Below are positions 25,072 to 32,199 of a stretch of DNA of 37,850 bases, in pieces (position 1 is the stretch's first letter; every line of letters begins with the position of its first letter). This stretch comes from an uncultured Lachnospiraceae bacterium. GTDB taxonomy: Bacteria > Bacillota > Clostridia > Lachnospirales > Lachnospiraceae. A program made the position numbers and the translations under genes. The stretch spans positions 1 to 37,850 of the forward strand of contig CACXFV010000125.1 of assembly GCA_902767015.1 (NCBI GenBank), read 5' to 3'. The notes beneath the pieces were generated by a model that was not told the DNA's origin, did no database searches, and worked only from the letters and a program-made list of their open reading frames with translations.

Positions 25072-25743
25072 TTATTTTGCAATATAACCGACATTTCTTA
25101 CCGTCTGTATATGATTCCCCGCATCTTTCAGCTTCTGCCTGAGTGTTTTGATATGCATATCAAGAGTTCTTGAACCACCCTCAAAATCAATTCCCCAGAT
25201 TCTCTCCATCAGCAAATCCCGCTTCATGACAATTCCTGCATTTCTCACCAGAAGCTCTATTAGTTCATATTCCTTATATGTCAGCTCAATCTCCTGATGA
25301 TCAACCATACACAGACGCTTATCAGGTTCAAGACTGATTTCACCCAGCTCCAGTCTCCCGGAATCCTTCGTTCCGCTTGATCTTCTAAGCAGTGCCTTCA
25401 CTCTTGAAATCAACTCCATAACACCAAACGGCTTAGTGATATAATCATCGGCTCCCATATCCAGTCCCTTGACGGTATCGATCTCTGCTGACTTTGCCGT
25501 GACCATGATAATCGGCAGTCCTGCCGTTTTCTTGTCACTTCTGAGTCGTTTTAACACATGCAGACCATCCTCATCAGGCAGCATAATGTCAAGCAGTAAA
25601 AGTTCCGGCATCTCTGCATCCAGTTTCCTGTAAAATTCCTTTGCATTCTCAAAGCCGGATACTTCATACCCACTGCTGTTCAAAGCATATGTCTCTATCT
25701 CCAGAATATTTTTATCATCTTCTACAATATATATCTTTTCCAT
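25072..25743 (-). CDS. response regulator, OmpR/PhoB family
   Basis: A 223-residue regulator. The receiver domain has the acidic pair D9/D10, the phospho-acceptor D52 (LLLDIMLPDEDG), T82 and K104 (DDYITKPFG). The C-terminal winged helix has ELTYKEYELIELLVRNAG and GSRTLDMHIKTLRQKL, typical of OmpR/PhoB. It lies six bases after the symporter stop and 44 bases before the kinase, so the three genes form an operon. The promoter of that operon carries Pho-box-like hexamers (27681-27707), consistent with autoregulation by this protein. Confidence 0.93.
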   Translation of the reverse strand: MEKIYIVEDDKNILEIETYALNSSGYEVSGFENAKEFYRKLDAEMPELLLLDIMLPDEDGLHVLKRLRSDKKTAGLPIIMVTAKSAEIDTVKGLDMGADDYITKPFGVMELISRVKALLRRSSGTKDSGRLELGEISLEPDKRLCMVDHQEIELTYKEYELIELLVRNAGIVMKRDLLMERIWGIDFEGGSRTLDMHIKTLRQKLKDAGNHIQTVRNVGYIAK

Positions 25744-25749
25744 ACTATT

Positions 25750-27564
25750 CTATACTTCTTTTCCGCTTTCAATATTCTTGAATTCTCTGACAGGTTCTAT
25801 ATATTTCTTCTCATAATATTCATACATTGCCTTGTATTCCTCACTGTGAATATCTCCCAGATGTCCATGCATTTCATCAAAATCATTGTCACCTGACGTT
25901 CTTTTTATGACATGAAGAGCAATATTCTGGGAATGGGCTGCAATCCTCTCATAAGCAGATATGATATCCAACAGAATCACACCACCCTGAATACTGCACT
26001 CCCCCATCTGCAGTCTCTCAATATGTTGTGCTTTGATTAATTCTTTCATCTTCTCCACAATTTTACAAAGGGGCTCTACTCTGTATGCCTTCGAGGTATC
26101 GTTCTCTGTAAATGATTCCATAGCATTTTCCATTGTATATATGACAGCTTCTGAAATCTTTTCTAACTCTTCAGCCCCCGCCTCGGAAAAACTCACATCT
26201 TCTTCATGCTTATCCCTGGATGCATAGGCAATATCAACCATGTGGTCGCCCAGACGCTCAATATCTCCTATTGAATTGAGTATCTCCAGTACTAACCTCT
26301 TCTCATCCGCACTTAATTTTTTCCGGTCGATGTGGATAATATAGCCAGACAGTGATGTCTCGCATTTATCAATAAATGCTTCATTTTCTTCTAACTTTTC
26401 AAATACACTGTCATCATACCTGTCTATCAGACTTTTGGCAAGCCTAAAATTATCCGTTACCTTTTCTGCCATCTTCACAATCAACTGCTGACACTGTTCC
26501 AGCGCTACATATGGTGTAATGAGAAGTCTCTCGTCCAGTCTATTAAATTCCGAATTCTGATCGTTCTCTCCCGAATCATGCGTGAGTTTTCCTGTTACCT
26601 CAGATAATTTTTCAGAAAACGGTAATAACAGCATACTGGTAATCAGGTTAAATCCCAGGTGAATATTGGCAATATTACCTCTATTCACAACATGTGAAAA
26701 TCCCGGTATTCCCACTGTGTAATATACAGCATAAATGATTACGGTAAAAAGTAATGCACCTATAATATTAAAAATCAGATAACTAAGCGCCACCCTTTTT
26801 GCTTTCTTATTGGCACCGATACTTCCAAGAATAATGGTCATACATTTTCCAATATTCTGACCGATGATAATAGGAACCGCTGTGGCATAGGTAATCGTTC
26901 CTGTAGCCGATAATGCCTGAAGAATACCCACTGAAGCACTTGAACTCTGTATGATTGCCGTAATCACAAGACCTACCAGGATTCCCACCAGCGGATTTTC
27001 AAAGGATGTGAAAAACGATCTGAATTTTGCACTGCTGCTTAAGGGTTCAAAAACTTTTTCCATGGCATTCATTCCATAGAATAATATTCCCAGTCCCAAA
27101 AGTATCCCTGAAATATTTTTCAGTTTTTTATCTTTTGTAAACATGTGTATAAATGCCCCCATACCAATCAGAACAGAGGCAAGCGCCGATGGCTTTAACA
27201 GTTCAAGAATGATATTTCCCGAGCCCAAATCTCCCAGTCTTAAAATCTGGGCTGTCACGGTACTACCCACATTCGCCCCCAGCACTACCGGTATTGCCTG
27301 ACCGATCTGCATAATTCCTGCATTAACAAAGCCAAGAAGCATCATGGTTGTTGCTGCCGAACTCTGAATAATTGCCGTCACTCCTGTTCCAAGACACCAG
27401 CCTTTTATATTTCCCACGCCTTTTTTCTTGCTTGTCGTCAATTTTTCAAGCATTTTTGCAAGACCGGAACCTGCTAATTTTTTAAGATATGAACCCATCA
27501 GATTCATACCAAATAAAAATAATCCAACACCACCAAATAATTGCAGTACACTTATAATGTCCAT
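25750..27564 (-). CDS. Na+/phosphate cotransporter with PhoU-like domain
   Basis: A 604-residue NptA/YjbB-type (PNaS family) sodium-phosphate symporter. The two inverted halves each carry a QSS motif: GVTAIIQSSAATTMML near residue 60 and VITAIIQSSSASVGIL near 200; eight or more TM segments occupy residues ~1-305. The C-terminal ~240 residues form a PhoU-like helical domain (ILNSIGDIERLGDHMVDIA, ISAYERIAAHSQNIA) that couples transport to phosphate status. The ATG at 27564 follows AAAGGA; the GTG at 27579 is the far end of the ORF but would overlap that ribosome binding site. It heads the operon with the response regulator and kinase, behind the predicted Pho-box promoter. Confidence 0.92.
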   Translation of the reverse strand: MDIISVLQLFGGVGLFLFGMNLMGSYLKKLAGSGLAKMLEKLTTSKKKGVGNIKGWCLGTGVTAIIQSSAATTMMLLGFVNAGIMQIGQAIPVVLGANVGSTVTAQILRLGDLGSGNIILELLKPSALASVLIGMGAFIHMFTKDKKLKNISGILLGLGILFYGMNAMEKVFEPLSSSAKFRSFFTSFENPLVGILVGLVITAIIQSSSASVGILQALSATGTITYATAVPIIIGQNIGKCMTIILGSIGANKKAKRVALSYLIFNIIGALLFTVIIYAVYYTVGIPGFSHVVNRGNIANIHLGFNLITSMLLLPFSEKLSEVTGKLTHDSGENDQNSEFNRLDERLLITPYVALEQCQQLIVKMAEKVTDNFRLAKSLIDRYDDSVFEKLEENEAFIDKCETSLSGYIIHIDRKKLSADEKRLVLEILNSIGDIERLGDHMVDIAYASRDKHEEDVSFSEAGAEELEKISEAVIYTMENAMESFTENDTSKAYRVEPLCKIVEKMKELIKAQHIERLQMGECSIQGGVILLDIISAYERIAAHSQNIALHVIKRTSGDNDFDEMHGHLGDIHSEEYKAMYEYYEKKYIEPVREFKNIESGKEV

Positions 27565-27665
27565 AGGTTTTCCTTTCACTTACAATGACTCACGACATCA
27601 GCCGTGCATGTAATTTTATCATAAGAGTTTTCTCTCTTTAGGTAAATTATCAGTCAAAAGTAAAA

Positions 27666-27707
27666 TTTATATCTGGTGTATGTAAAAATTATGTAAAATT
27701 TTGTATA
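27666..27707 (-). promoter_or_regulatory. Pho-box-like promoter of the symporter-regulator-kinase operon
   Basis: On the minus strand three direct hexamers TATACA (27707-27702), TTTACA (27697-27692) and TTTACA (27686-27681) recur every 10-11 bases, as in Bacillus PhoP boxes (TTHACA every 11 bases). A TATAAA -10 (27671-27666) follows nine bases after the last hexamer, replacing a normal -35. Spacing matches PhoP-activated promoters. The mRNA leader would be about 95 bases. Confidence 0.6.
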
Positions 27708-27849
27708 CACTGGTATCATGCAGCTTTTTCTTAATAGCAAAAGAAACATCAGACAAAATAATCCAATGCTTCTTAGTATTCTTTCTATGATTACATCGGC
27801 TAACCTGCCGGCGGGAAACTTCTATTCACTATAATTTCACCGGCTTTAT

Positions 27850-28479
27850 CTATTTTGTTCCAAATATTCTGTCACCTGCATCTCCCAGTCCCGGTACAAT
27901 ATATTTGTCGTCATTAAGCTTTTCATCAAGTGCACCAATATAAATATCCACATCAGGATGCATACTTCTTAACTTTGCCACTCCTTCCGGTGCCGCTATG
28001 ATACACATGAATATGATCTTATTGGCTCCACGTTTTTTCAACATTGTAATTGCGTCAACTGCAGAACCTCCTGTGGCTAGCATTGGATCTACCACGAATA
28101 CCTCTCTCTGGGAAATATCCTCCGGAATCTTAAAATAATATTCTATCGGTTCATGGGTACTTTCATCCCGATATAAACCGACATGTCCCACTTTTGCAGC
28201 CGGAATCATGTTAAGCATTCCGTCTACCATACCAAGACCGGCGCGCAATATCGGAACAATGGCTAATTTCTTTCCACTTAATTCCTCCACCTCGGTCTTG
28301 CCTATCGGCGTTTCAATCGCCACTTTTTCCAACGGCAGATCCTTCGTCGCCTCATAGCACATAAGTGATGCTATTTCTGATACAAGTGCTCGAAAGTCTC
28401 TGTTTCCGGTCTCTTTTCTTCTTATAATTCCAATCTTGTGCTTAATTAACGGATGCGTCATGATAATCGTCTGTGCCAT
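27850..28479 (-). CDS. upp: uracil phosphoribosyltransferase
   Basis: A 209-residue cytosolic enzyme that converts uracil and PRPP to UMP in pyrimidine salvage. The start is followed by [23 protein letters not shown], typical of Upp. The PRPP-binding loop is [15 protein letters not shown] near residue 130 and the uracil-binding C-terminus reads [17 protein letters not shown]. Length is standard. AAAGGAAGG is about 13 bases before the ATG, rather far. It follows the 107-residue gene by 23 bases on the same strand. No attenuator with a clear T tract was seen in the 270-base gap after it. Confidence 0.97.
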   Translation of the reverse strand: MAQTIIMTHPLIKHKIGIIRRKETGNRDFRALVSEIASLMCYEATKDLPLEKVAIETPIGKTEVEELSGKKLAIVPILRAGLGMVDGMLNMIPAAKVGHVGLYRDESTHEPIEYYFKIPEDISQREVFVVDPMLATGGSAVDAITMLKKRGANKIIFMCIIAAPEGVAKLRSMHPDVDIYIGALDEKLNDDKYIVPGLGDAGDRIFGTK

Positions 28480-28502
28480 AATTGATACGTGTCCTTCCTT
28501 TC

Positions 28503-28826
28503 TCAGTCATTATTGTCAGGTGTATTATCTTCTGACTTCTCTCTGAGCTGCCTTGCGTCGTTCTCTGCTTCTTCCCGCAACTGCTCCTGAATTCTGTCAA
28601 AGCCTTTGACTAATTTATTCCATTCTTCCTCCGTATAAGAATTAGCACCAATCGCATAACTTTGTTTTGTCTCACCAGTCTCAAGTTTTTGTGCAAACTC
28701 TTCTTTTGTCTCTGCCAAAAGCTGACTAAATTTATCACTTGTATTCTCAGCTGATTTCTTCACATAATTCGACTGATTAGAATTATTGGAAGAATATTTT
28801 ACTGCTTCTGTCTGCATTTTCATCAT
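28503..28826 (-). CDS. small helical protein, unknown
   Basis: A 107-residue soluble protein with no family I can name. The N-terminal third is Ser/Asn-rich and probably disordered ([20 protein letters not shown]); then a helix ([19 protein letters not shown]), the motif [19 protein letters not shown], and a charged C-terminal helix. An 'xSxTEeEWxKLxxxxD' motif of this kind recurs in small Lachnospiraceae proteins of unknown role. GAGGT lies about ten bases before the first of two ATGs. It is directly upstream of upp and probably co-transcribed with it. Confidence 0.62.
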   Translation of the reverse strand: MMKMQTEAVKYSSNNSNQSNYVKKSAENTSDKFSQLLAETKEEFAQKLETGETKQSYAIGANSYTEEEWNKLVKGFDRIQEQLREEAENDARQLREKSEDNTPDNND

Positions 28827-28933
28827 ATCTTTACAACCTCACTTTCCGGTGACAGACATTAATGCTGCCGGTTCTTAATCAGCATACGGATAATCACTAA
28901 TTACTATATCGGCATTTTTGATTAAACCATTAA

Positions 28934-29125
28934 TCACCGTCCCGAGGCATTTGGAGTCCTGCAGAAGCAATGCAGTATCTTCACATCTTTGTTTTTGCTA
29001 AACCAGTTTTGATGATAACTTTTATTGGGTGCAAAGTCTTTTCGCATGATTTCAAATGCACGGAGCATCTGCTCCTTTGTCAAAGTCTTACCCAAAGTAA
29101 TATTATATCTGATAAAAATATGTAT
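28934..29125 (-). pseudogene. possible gene remnant in a 400-bp gene-poor stretch
   Basis: Between the 107-residue gene and the 39-residue gene the minus strand has an open stretch of about 60 codons, bounded upstream by TAA at 29126-29128 and ending at TGA 28934-28936. It reads in part LTKEQMLRAFEIMRKDFA and SYHQNWFSKNKDVKILHC, which looks protein-like. The only ATG with a purine-rich upstream motif (AAAGGAG) has just three bases of spacing. I do not recognise the family; it may be a decayed gene or chance. The remaining bases of 28827-29228 hold the inverted repeat at 29130-29178 and nothing else that I can identify. Confidence 0.25.
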
Positions 29126-29129
29126 TTAG

Positions 29130-29178
29130 ATATCCGGAACAGGATTAAATTTCTCATTTCAATCCAAACTCCGGATAT
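29130..29178. repeat. inverted repeat with 9-bp perfect ends
   Basis: ATATCCGGA (29130-29138) and its exact complement (29170-29178) flank inner complementary segments (GGATT and AATCC), giving a 49-base palindromic unit. No T tract follows. It lies just upstream of the possible gene remnant. Confidence 0.5.
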
Positions 29179-29228
29179 CATTAATTACTACAACCGGATT
29201 TTCTTATCTTTTTCTGTTTGTCATAATT

Positions 29229-29348
29229 TTATTTGTTTTCTTCATCGTCTTTAGTCTGATCTGATGAGGAATGATTTTCATACCATACACACCATATTCC
29301 GACAATAACGGCTGCACCAATAATAATACCTGATATAATATTATGCAT
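29229..29348 (-). CDS. 39-residue single-TM membrane peptide
   Basis: A short ORF with a strong start: GGAGG lies six bases before the ATG at 29348. It encodes MHNIISGIIIGAAVIVGIWC, then VWYENH, then a Ser/Asp/Glu/Lys-rich tail ending DDEENK. One TM helix spans about residues 4-22 with a hydrophilic C-terminus. The family is unknown. The good ribosome binding site plus clean topology argues for a real gene that standard length cut-offs would skip. The palindromic element copy B lies just upstream. Confidence 0.6.
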   Translation of the reverse strand: MHNIISGIIIGAAVIVGIWCVWYENHSSSDQTKDDEENK

Positions 29349-29390
29349 GTCCTGCCTCCATTGTTATGTTTTCTTAATGTTGTTACTCTC

Positions 29391-29491
29391 AGGAACCGTG
29401 CTTAATTAAACTTAACAGTTTTTGAGTTGAAATACTTTCATATAAGGCGTTTCGGCTCAAAACTGATTAAGTTATTAATATACTGTTCCTT
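29391..29491. repeat. palindromic 101-bp dispersed element, copy B
   Basis: AGGAAC at 29391 and GTTCCTT ending at 29491 are inverted ends; arms of about 40 bases pair imperfectly (for example CAGTTTTTGAGTTGAAA with its partner near 29447-29466). It matches copy A (5219-5319) in length exactly and at about 70 of 101 positions without gaps. Directly after it TTAGGAGCTGTTCCTT looks like the end of another copy. Confidence 0.65.
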
Positions 29492-29556
29492 AGGAGCTGT
29501 TCCTTCATCATTCATAACAATGTCTGCGTTTTTTCCATCCTTCAGATGGATAAATC

Positions 29557-29916
29557 TTATGATAATGACTCTAAGATAGATTTGAGCTTTATTCTGTCTT
29601 CCCGCAATGTGGCATTTAATTTGATACCTAACTCTATCAGCTTTATGACCGGCAGCAAATTAATGGATTTTATAGGTATCCTTTGTGCCGCTTCTCTTAT
29701 ATTCTCTATTGAACAAATAAAGTTATTCTGCCCTATCATTTTTTGTGTACATATATCGGTATTATGACTTTGCCTTACACTATTGATAACCATCACCATA
29801 GGCCCGTTCCTACCATCTGTGGCATGTAAACCTACGTCATCTTTCATGAAGGCCATTCCTGTCACTAATACGACTGATAAAAGCAGATACCAAAACCGGT
29901 ACTTTATTTTTATCAT
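29557..29916 (-). CDS. small exported or membrane-anchored protein, unknown
   Basis: A 119-residue protein with a basic start (MIKIKYRFWY) and one hydrophobic segment (LLLSVVLVTGMAF), which is a signal peptide or N-terminal anchor. The remainder is hydrophilic (NGPMVMVINSVRQSHNTDIC; QAR-like helix IREAAQRIPIKSINLLPVIKLI) with two cysteines. No family recognised. GTAGGAG sits shortly before the ATG. It follows the 190-residue membrane protein by 56 bases and could be co-transcribed with it. Confidence 0.58.
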   Translation of the reverse strand: MIKIKYRFWYLLLSVVLVTGMAFMKDDVGLHATDGRNGPMVMVINSVRQSHNTDICTQKMIGQNNFICSIENIREAAQRIPIKSINLLPVIKLIELGIKLNATLREDRIKLKSILESLS

Positions 29917-29972
29917 GATTCTCCTACCTGCCTGTTGCTAATTAAATTTTATCATTAATACTTTTTTTACGC

Positions 29973-30545
29973 CTATCCCTTTATATACCCTCCGCAAAAC
30001 TCGCATTGGCTGACAATTCCTCGCTTTGCAGGACATGAATTGCCACAATTCGGACAGCGGAGCACCAAAAATTCCATTGTATTTTTTCTTTCGCCCGATG
30101 AAGAAAATGCCTGTGTATGATTGTCCTGCAAAACTACCACGGGATTTCCTCCCATGAAATCCACCACAATATTGACAAGACATCCTTTTCTGATTAACAG
30201 TCTAAGTCTTTTTAATGCTTTCTCCTTACTGATCCCAAGCCTGAAAGCAATCTCTTCCATGCTGACAAATCCATCCTCATCGCTTCTGAATGCCTCATTA
30301 AAGGCTCTGCAGTTGTTCGCAACAATCAAATTCTTTATTCCCAGATAAACCAATATGACAGCCAGGATTGCCCACACCACAAATACTCCCCAAAAGCTTC
30401 TCACTTCATCAAAGTCACCAATCATGTTGCCAAAGCCAATAATGGCAAACAACCCATGAATCCCCCCCAGGAACAGCTGTATCCAGCAAAACACAAGAAA
30501 TCTCACTCTCTTTACACGGTTAATATACACGCGAATCCACCTCAT
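29973..30545 (-). CDS. two-TM protein with winged-helix-like and zinc-ribbon segments
   Basis: A 190-residue protein with two TM helices near residues 14-37 and 50-70, then a cytoplasmic domain. Residues ~90-130 (GFVSMEEIAFRLGISKEKALKRLRLLIRKGCLV) look like a winged helix. The C-terminus is a zinc ribbon with CPNCGN...CEFCGG (CxxC twice). Similar TM-wH-zinc-ribbon proteins occur in Clostridia with unknown function. TAGGAAAA lies just before the ATG. It is downstream of the MATE exporter on the same strand with a 93-base gap, so it may be in that transcript. Confidence 0.66.
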   Translation of the reverse strand: MRWIRVYINRVKRVRFLVFCWIQLFLGGIHGLFAIIGFGNMIGDFDEVRSFWGVFVVWAILAVILVYLGIKNLIVANNCRAFNEAFRSDEDGFVSMEEIAFRLGISKEKALKRLRLLIRKGCLVNIVVDFMGGNPVVVLQDNHTQAFSSSGERKNTMEFLVLRCPNCGNSCPAKRGIVSQCEFCGGYIKG

Positions 30546-30638
30546 TTTTTCCTAAAATCTCATTTTGCCTTCATTAATATCCATACATATTGTCCCATAC
30601 AAGTATTATATCAAAAGACCACTCCATAATCCATACCT

Positions 30639-32003
30639 TTAATCTATTTTCTGCATCCACCTCTTCTTTTTAAACACCACAAGCTCCAGCAATAATCTCA
30701 CACATTCCTCCATGGACAAGAGCAAATAAACATATGGTATTGACAATTTTAACACGAATGCACTGATAACCCCTAACGGAACTCCAAACAGCCATGTGCC
30801 AATCACCTCGATGTACATAATGCTCCTTGTTTTCCCACCGCTTCTGAGTATTCCCGCACCAACGACCATGTTCATAACCTTAACAGGTGAAATGATGGCA
30901 AATATTAACAAAATCTGTGCGCCAACCTGCTTAACTCCCTCATTTACGTGATATATGTCCACATAGAATTTTCTAAGATAAATTAATACCACAGACAAAA
31001 TGACAGAGCCAAACAGACCATAGAACATCAACCTTTTTGATTTCCGGTACGCTTCATCATAGTCGGCCTTTCCAAGCTCTTTTCCGATTAATATTCCTGC
31101 TGCCTGTGAAATTCCACTAAGCGCCCCTATCATCAGCCCCTGAACGGGAAAGGTAAGTGTCATGGCTGCGTAATCCTCTGTTCCCAGATGCCCATAGATA
31201 GATGCATATACATTTTCACCCAGACTCCACAAAAATTCATTTGCTAAAAGCGGCATTAAAATAGTCAGGTATTTTTTCCCCGTCATTTTCCCCAATCTGA
31301 AAGAAAATGTAACCAGTCTCTTTGAATAATTCCTGCCATAGTCAACCACGATAAAACCAATTAATGTGAATACTAAATTAACGCCCCCCGCAACAGCGGT
31401 TGCTATTGCAGCACCTCTAACCCCGCATTTAGGGAAAAAAAATTTCCCAAAAATGAAGCCATAATTCAGACCTGTGTTTACCAAGGCGGCCACGATACTT
31501 GCATATAACGGTATAAATGCTTTTCCTATACATCTGAGCATGGTTGACACACAGGTTGTGACTGCAATTGGAACAAATGAAAACGCAATGAGCCTAAGGT
31601 AGCCCGCCGCCATTTTGACTGTTGTTTCATCTTTGCTATAAAGCCCTGTCAACTGACTCGGAATAAGGATACTGATCAGAAAAAATATGCCGGCAATACT
31701 GATGGCAACCATAAGGTTCAGTCTTAAACTTTTGTCTGCCTCATCCCTGTCATTTGAACCAATGTATTGTGAAATCATAATTCCTGCCACTGCCCCAACA
31801 GCTGAGACAACAACGGAAAATATAGAGGAAAACTTTCCTGCAATTCCGATGGCAGCTATACTTGTACTGCCAAGCTGTCCGACCATCATCTGATCCACGA
31901 TGCTAAAAGAAGATTGCAGCATGCTTTGAAGCGCCACCGGTATCGCCAACGCGCATACTGTTTTAAAAAAATTCTCTTCCCTGTTATCTTTTGTCAGCAT
32001 CAT
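30639..32003 (-). CDS. MATE-family multidrug/sodium antiporter
   Basis: A 454-residue exporter of the MATE (MOP) superfamily with twelve TM segments in two halves. Features are the N-terminal FKTVCALAIPVALQSMLQSS, VDQMMVGQLGSTSIAAIGIA, and the second-half repeat LWSLGENVYASIYGHLGTEDYAAMTL with QAAGILIGKELGK. Substrates are unknown; family members export cationic drugs or other metabolites with Na+ or H+. GGAAGGTG lies about five bases before the ATG. The promoter at 32048-32075 overlaps an operator-like palindrome, suggesting local repression. Confidence 0.93.
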   Translation of the reverse strand: MMLTKDNREENFFKTVCALAIPVALQSMLQSSFSIVDQMMVGQLGSTSIAAIGIAGKFSSIFSVVVSAVGAVAGIMISQYIGSNDRDEADKSLRLNLMVAISIAGIFFLISILIPSQLTGLYSKDETTVKMAAGYLRLIAFSFVPIAVTTCVSTMLRCIGKAFIPLYASIVAALVNTGLNYGFIFGKFFFPKCGVRGAAIATAVAGGVNLVFTLIGFIVVDYGRNYSKRLVTFSFRLGKMTGKKYLTILMPLLANEFLWSLGENVYASIYGHLGTEDYAAMTLTFPVQGLMIGALSGISQAAGILIGKELGKADYDEAYRKSKRLMFYGLFGSVILSVVLIYLRKFYVDIYHVNEGVKQVGAQILLIFAIISPVKVMNMVVGAGILRSGGKTRSIMYIEVIGTWLFGVPLGVISAFVLKLSIPYVYLLLSMEECVRLLLELVVFKKKRWMQKID

Positions 32004-32047
32004 TTTACACCTTCCCTTTTTGATAAGACTTTATTCTTTTTTATATG

Positions 32048-32096
32048 ATTATATCAAGGAAAGGCATATATTCAATAGGTTAATCGCATAACCTAT
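32048..32096 (-). promoter_or_regulatory. MATE promoter with operator-like palindrome
   Basis: On the minus strand TTGAAT (32075-32070) is 16 bases before TATAAT (32053-32048). Directly upstream and sharing one base with the -35 lies the perfect inverted repeat ATAGGTTA / TAACCTAT (32075-32082 and 32089-32096; six-base spacer). It looks like a dimeric regulator site that could control the exporter and perhaps the divergent protease gene. Confidence 0.6.
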
Positions 32097-32140
32097 CTGT
32101 GTTATGATGATTTTATTTGTTACCTGCATCGTCTTTTGTC

Positions 32141-32149
32141 TGCTATAAT
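32141..32149 (+). promoter_or_regulatory. extended -10 promoter of the protease gene
   Basis: TGCTATAAT is a perfect extended -10 (TGnTATAAT). No strong -35 is seen at 17 bases (TACCTG). Transcription would begin near 32156, about 44 bases before the TTG start. Confidence 0.55.
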
Positions 32150-32199
32150 ACAAGTATACATTTTATTATTACCATTTATTGAATTAGGAGGAATTTGCC

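Noticed and set aside
28970-29254. 94-codon plus-strand ORF in the gene-poor stretch
   Set aside because: No ribosome binding site, odd composition, and it overlaps the better-supported 39-residue minus-strand gene.
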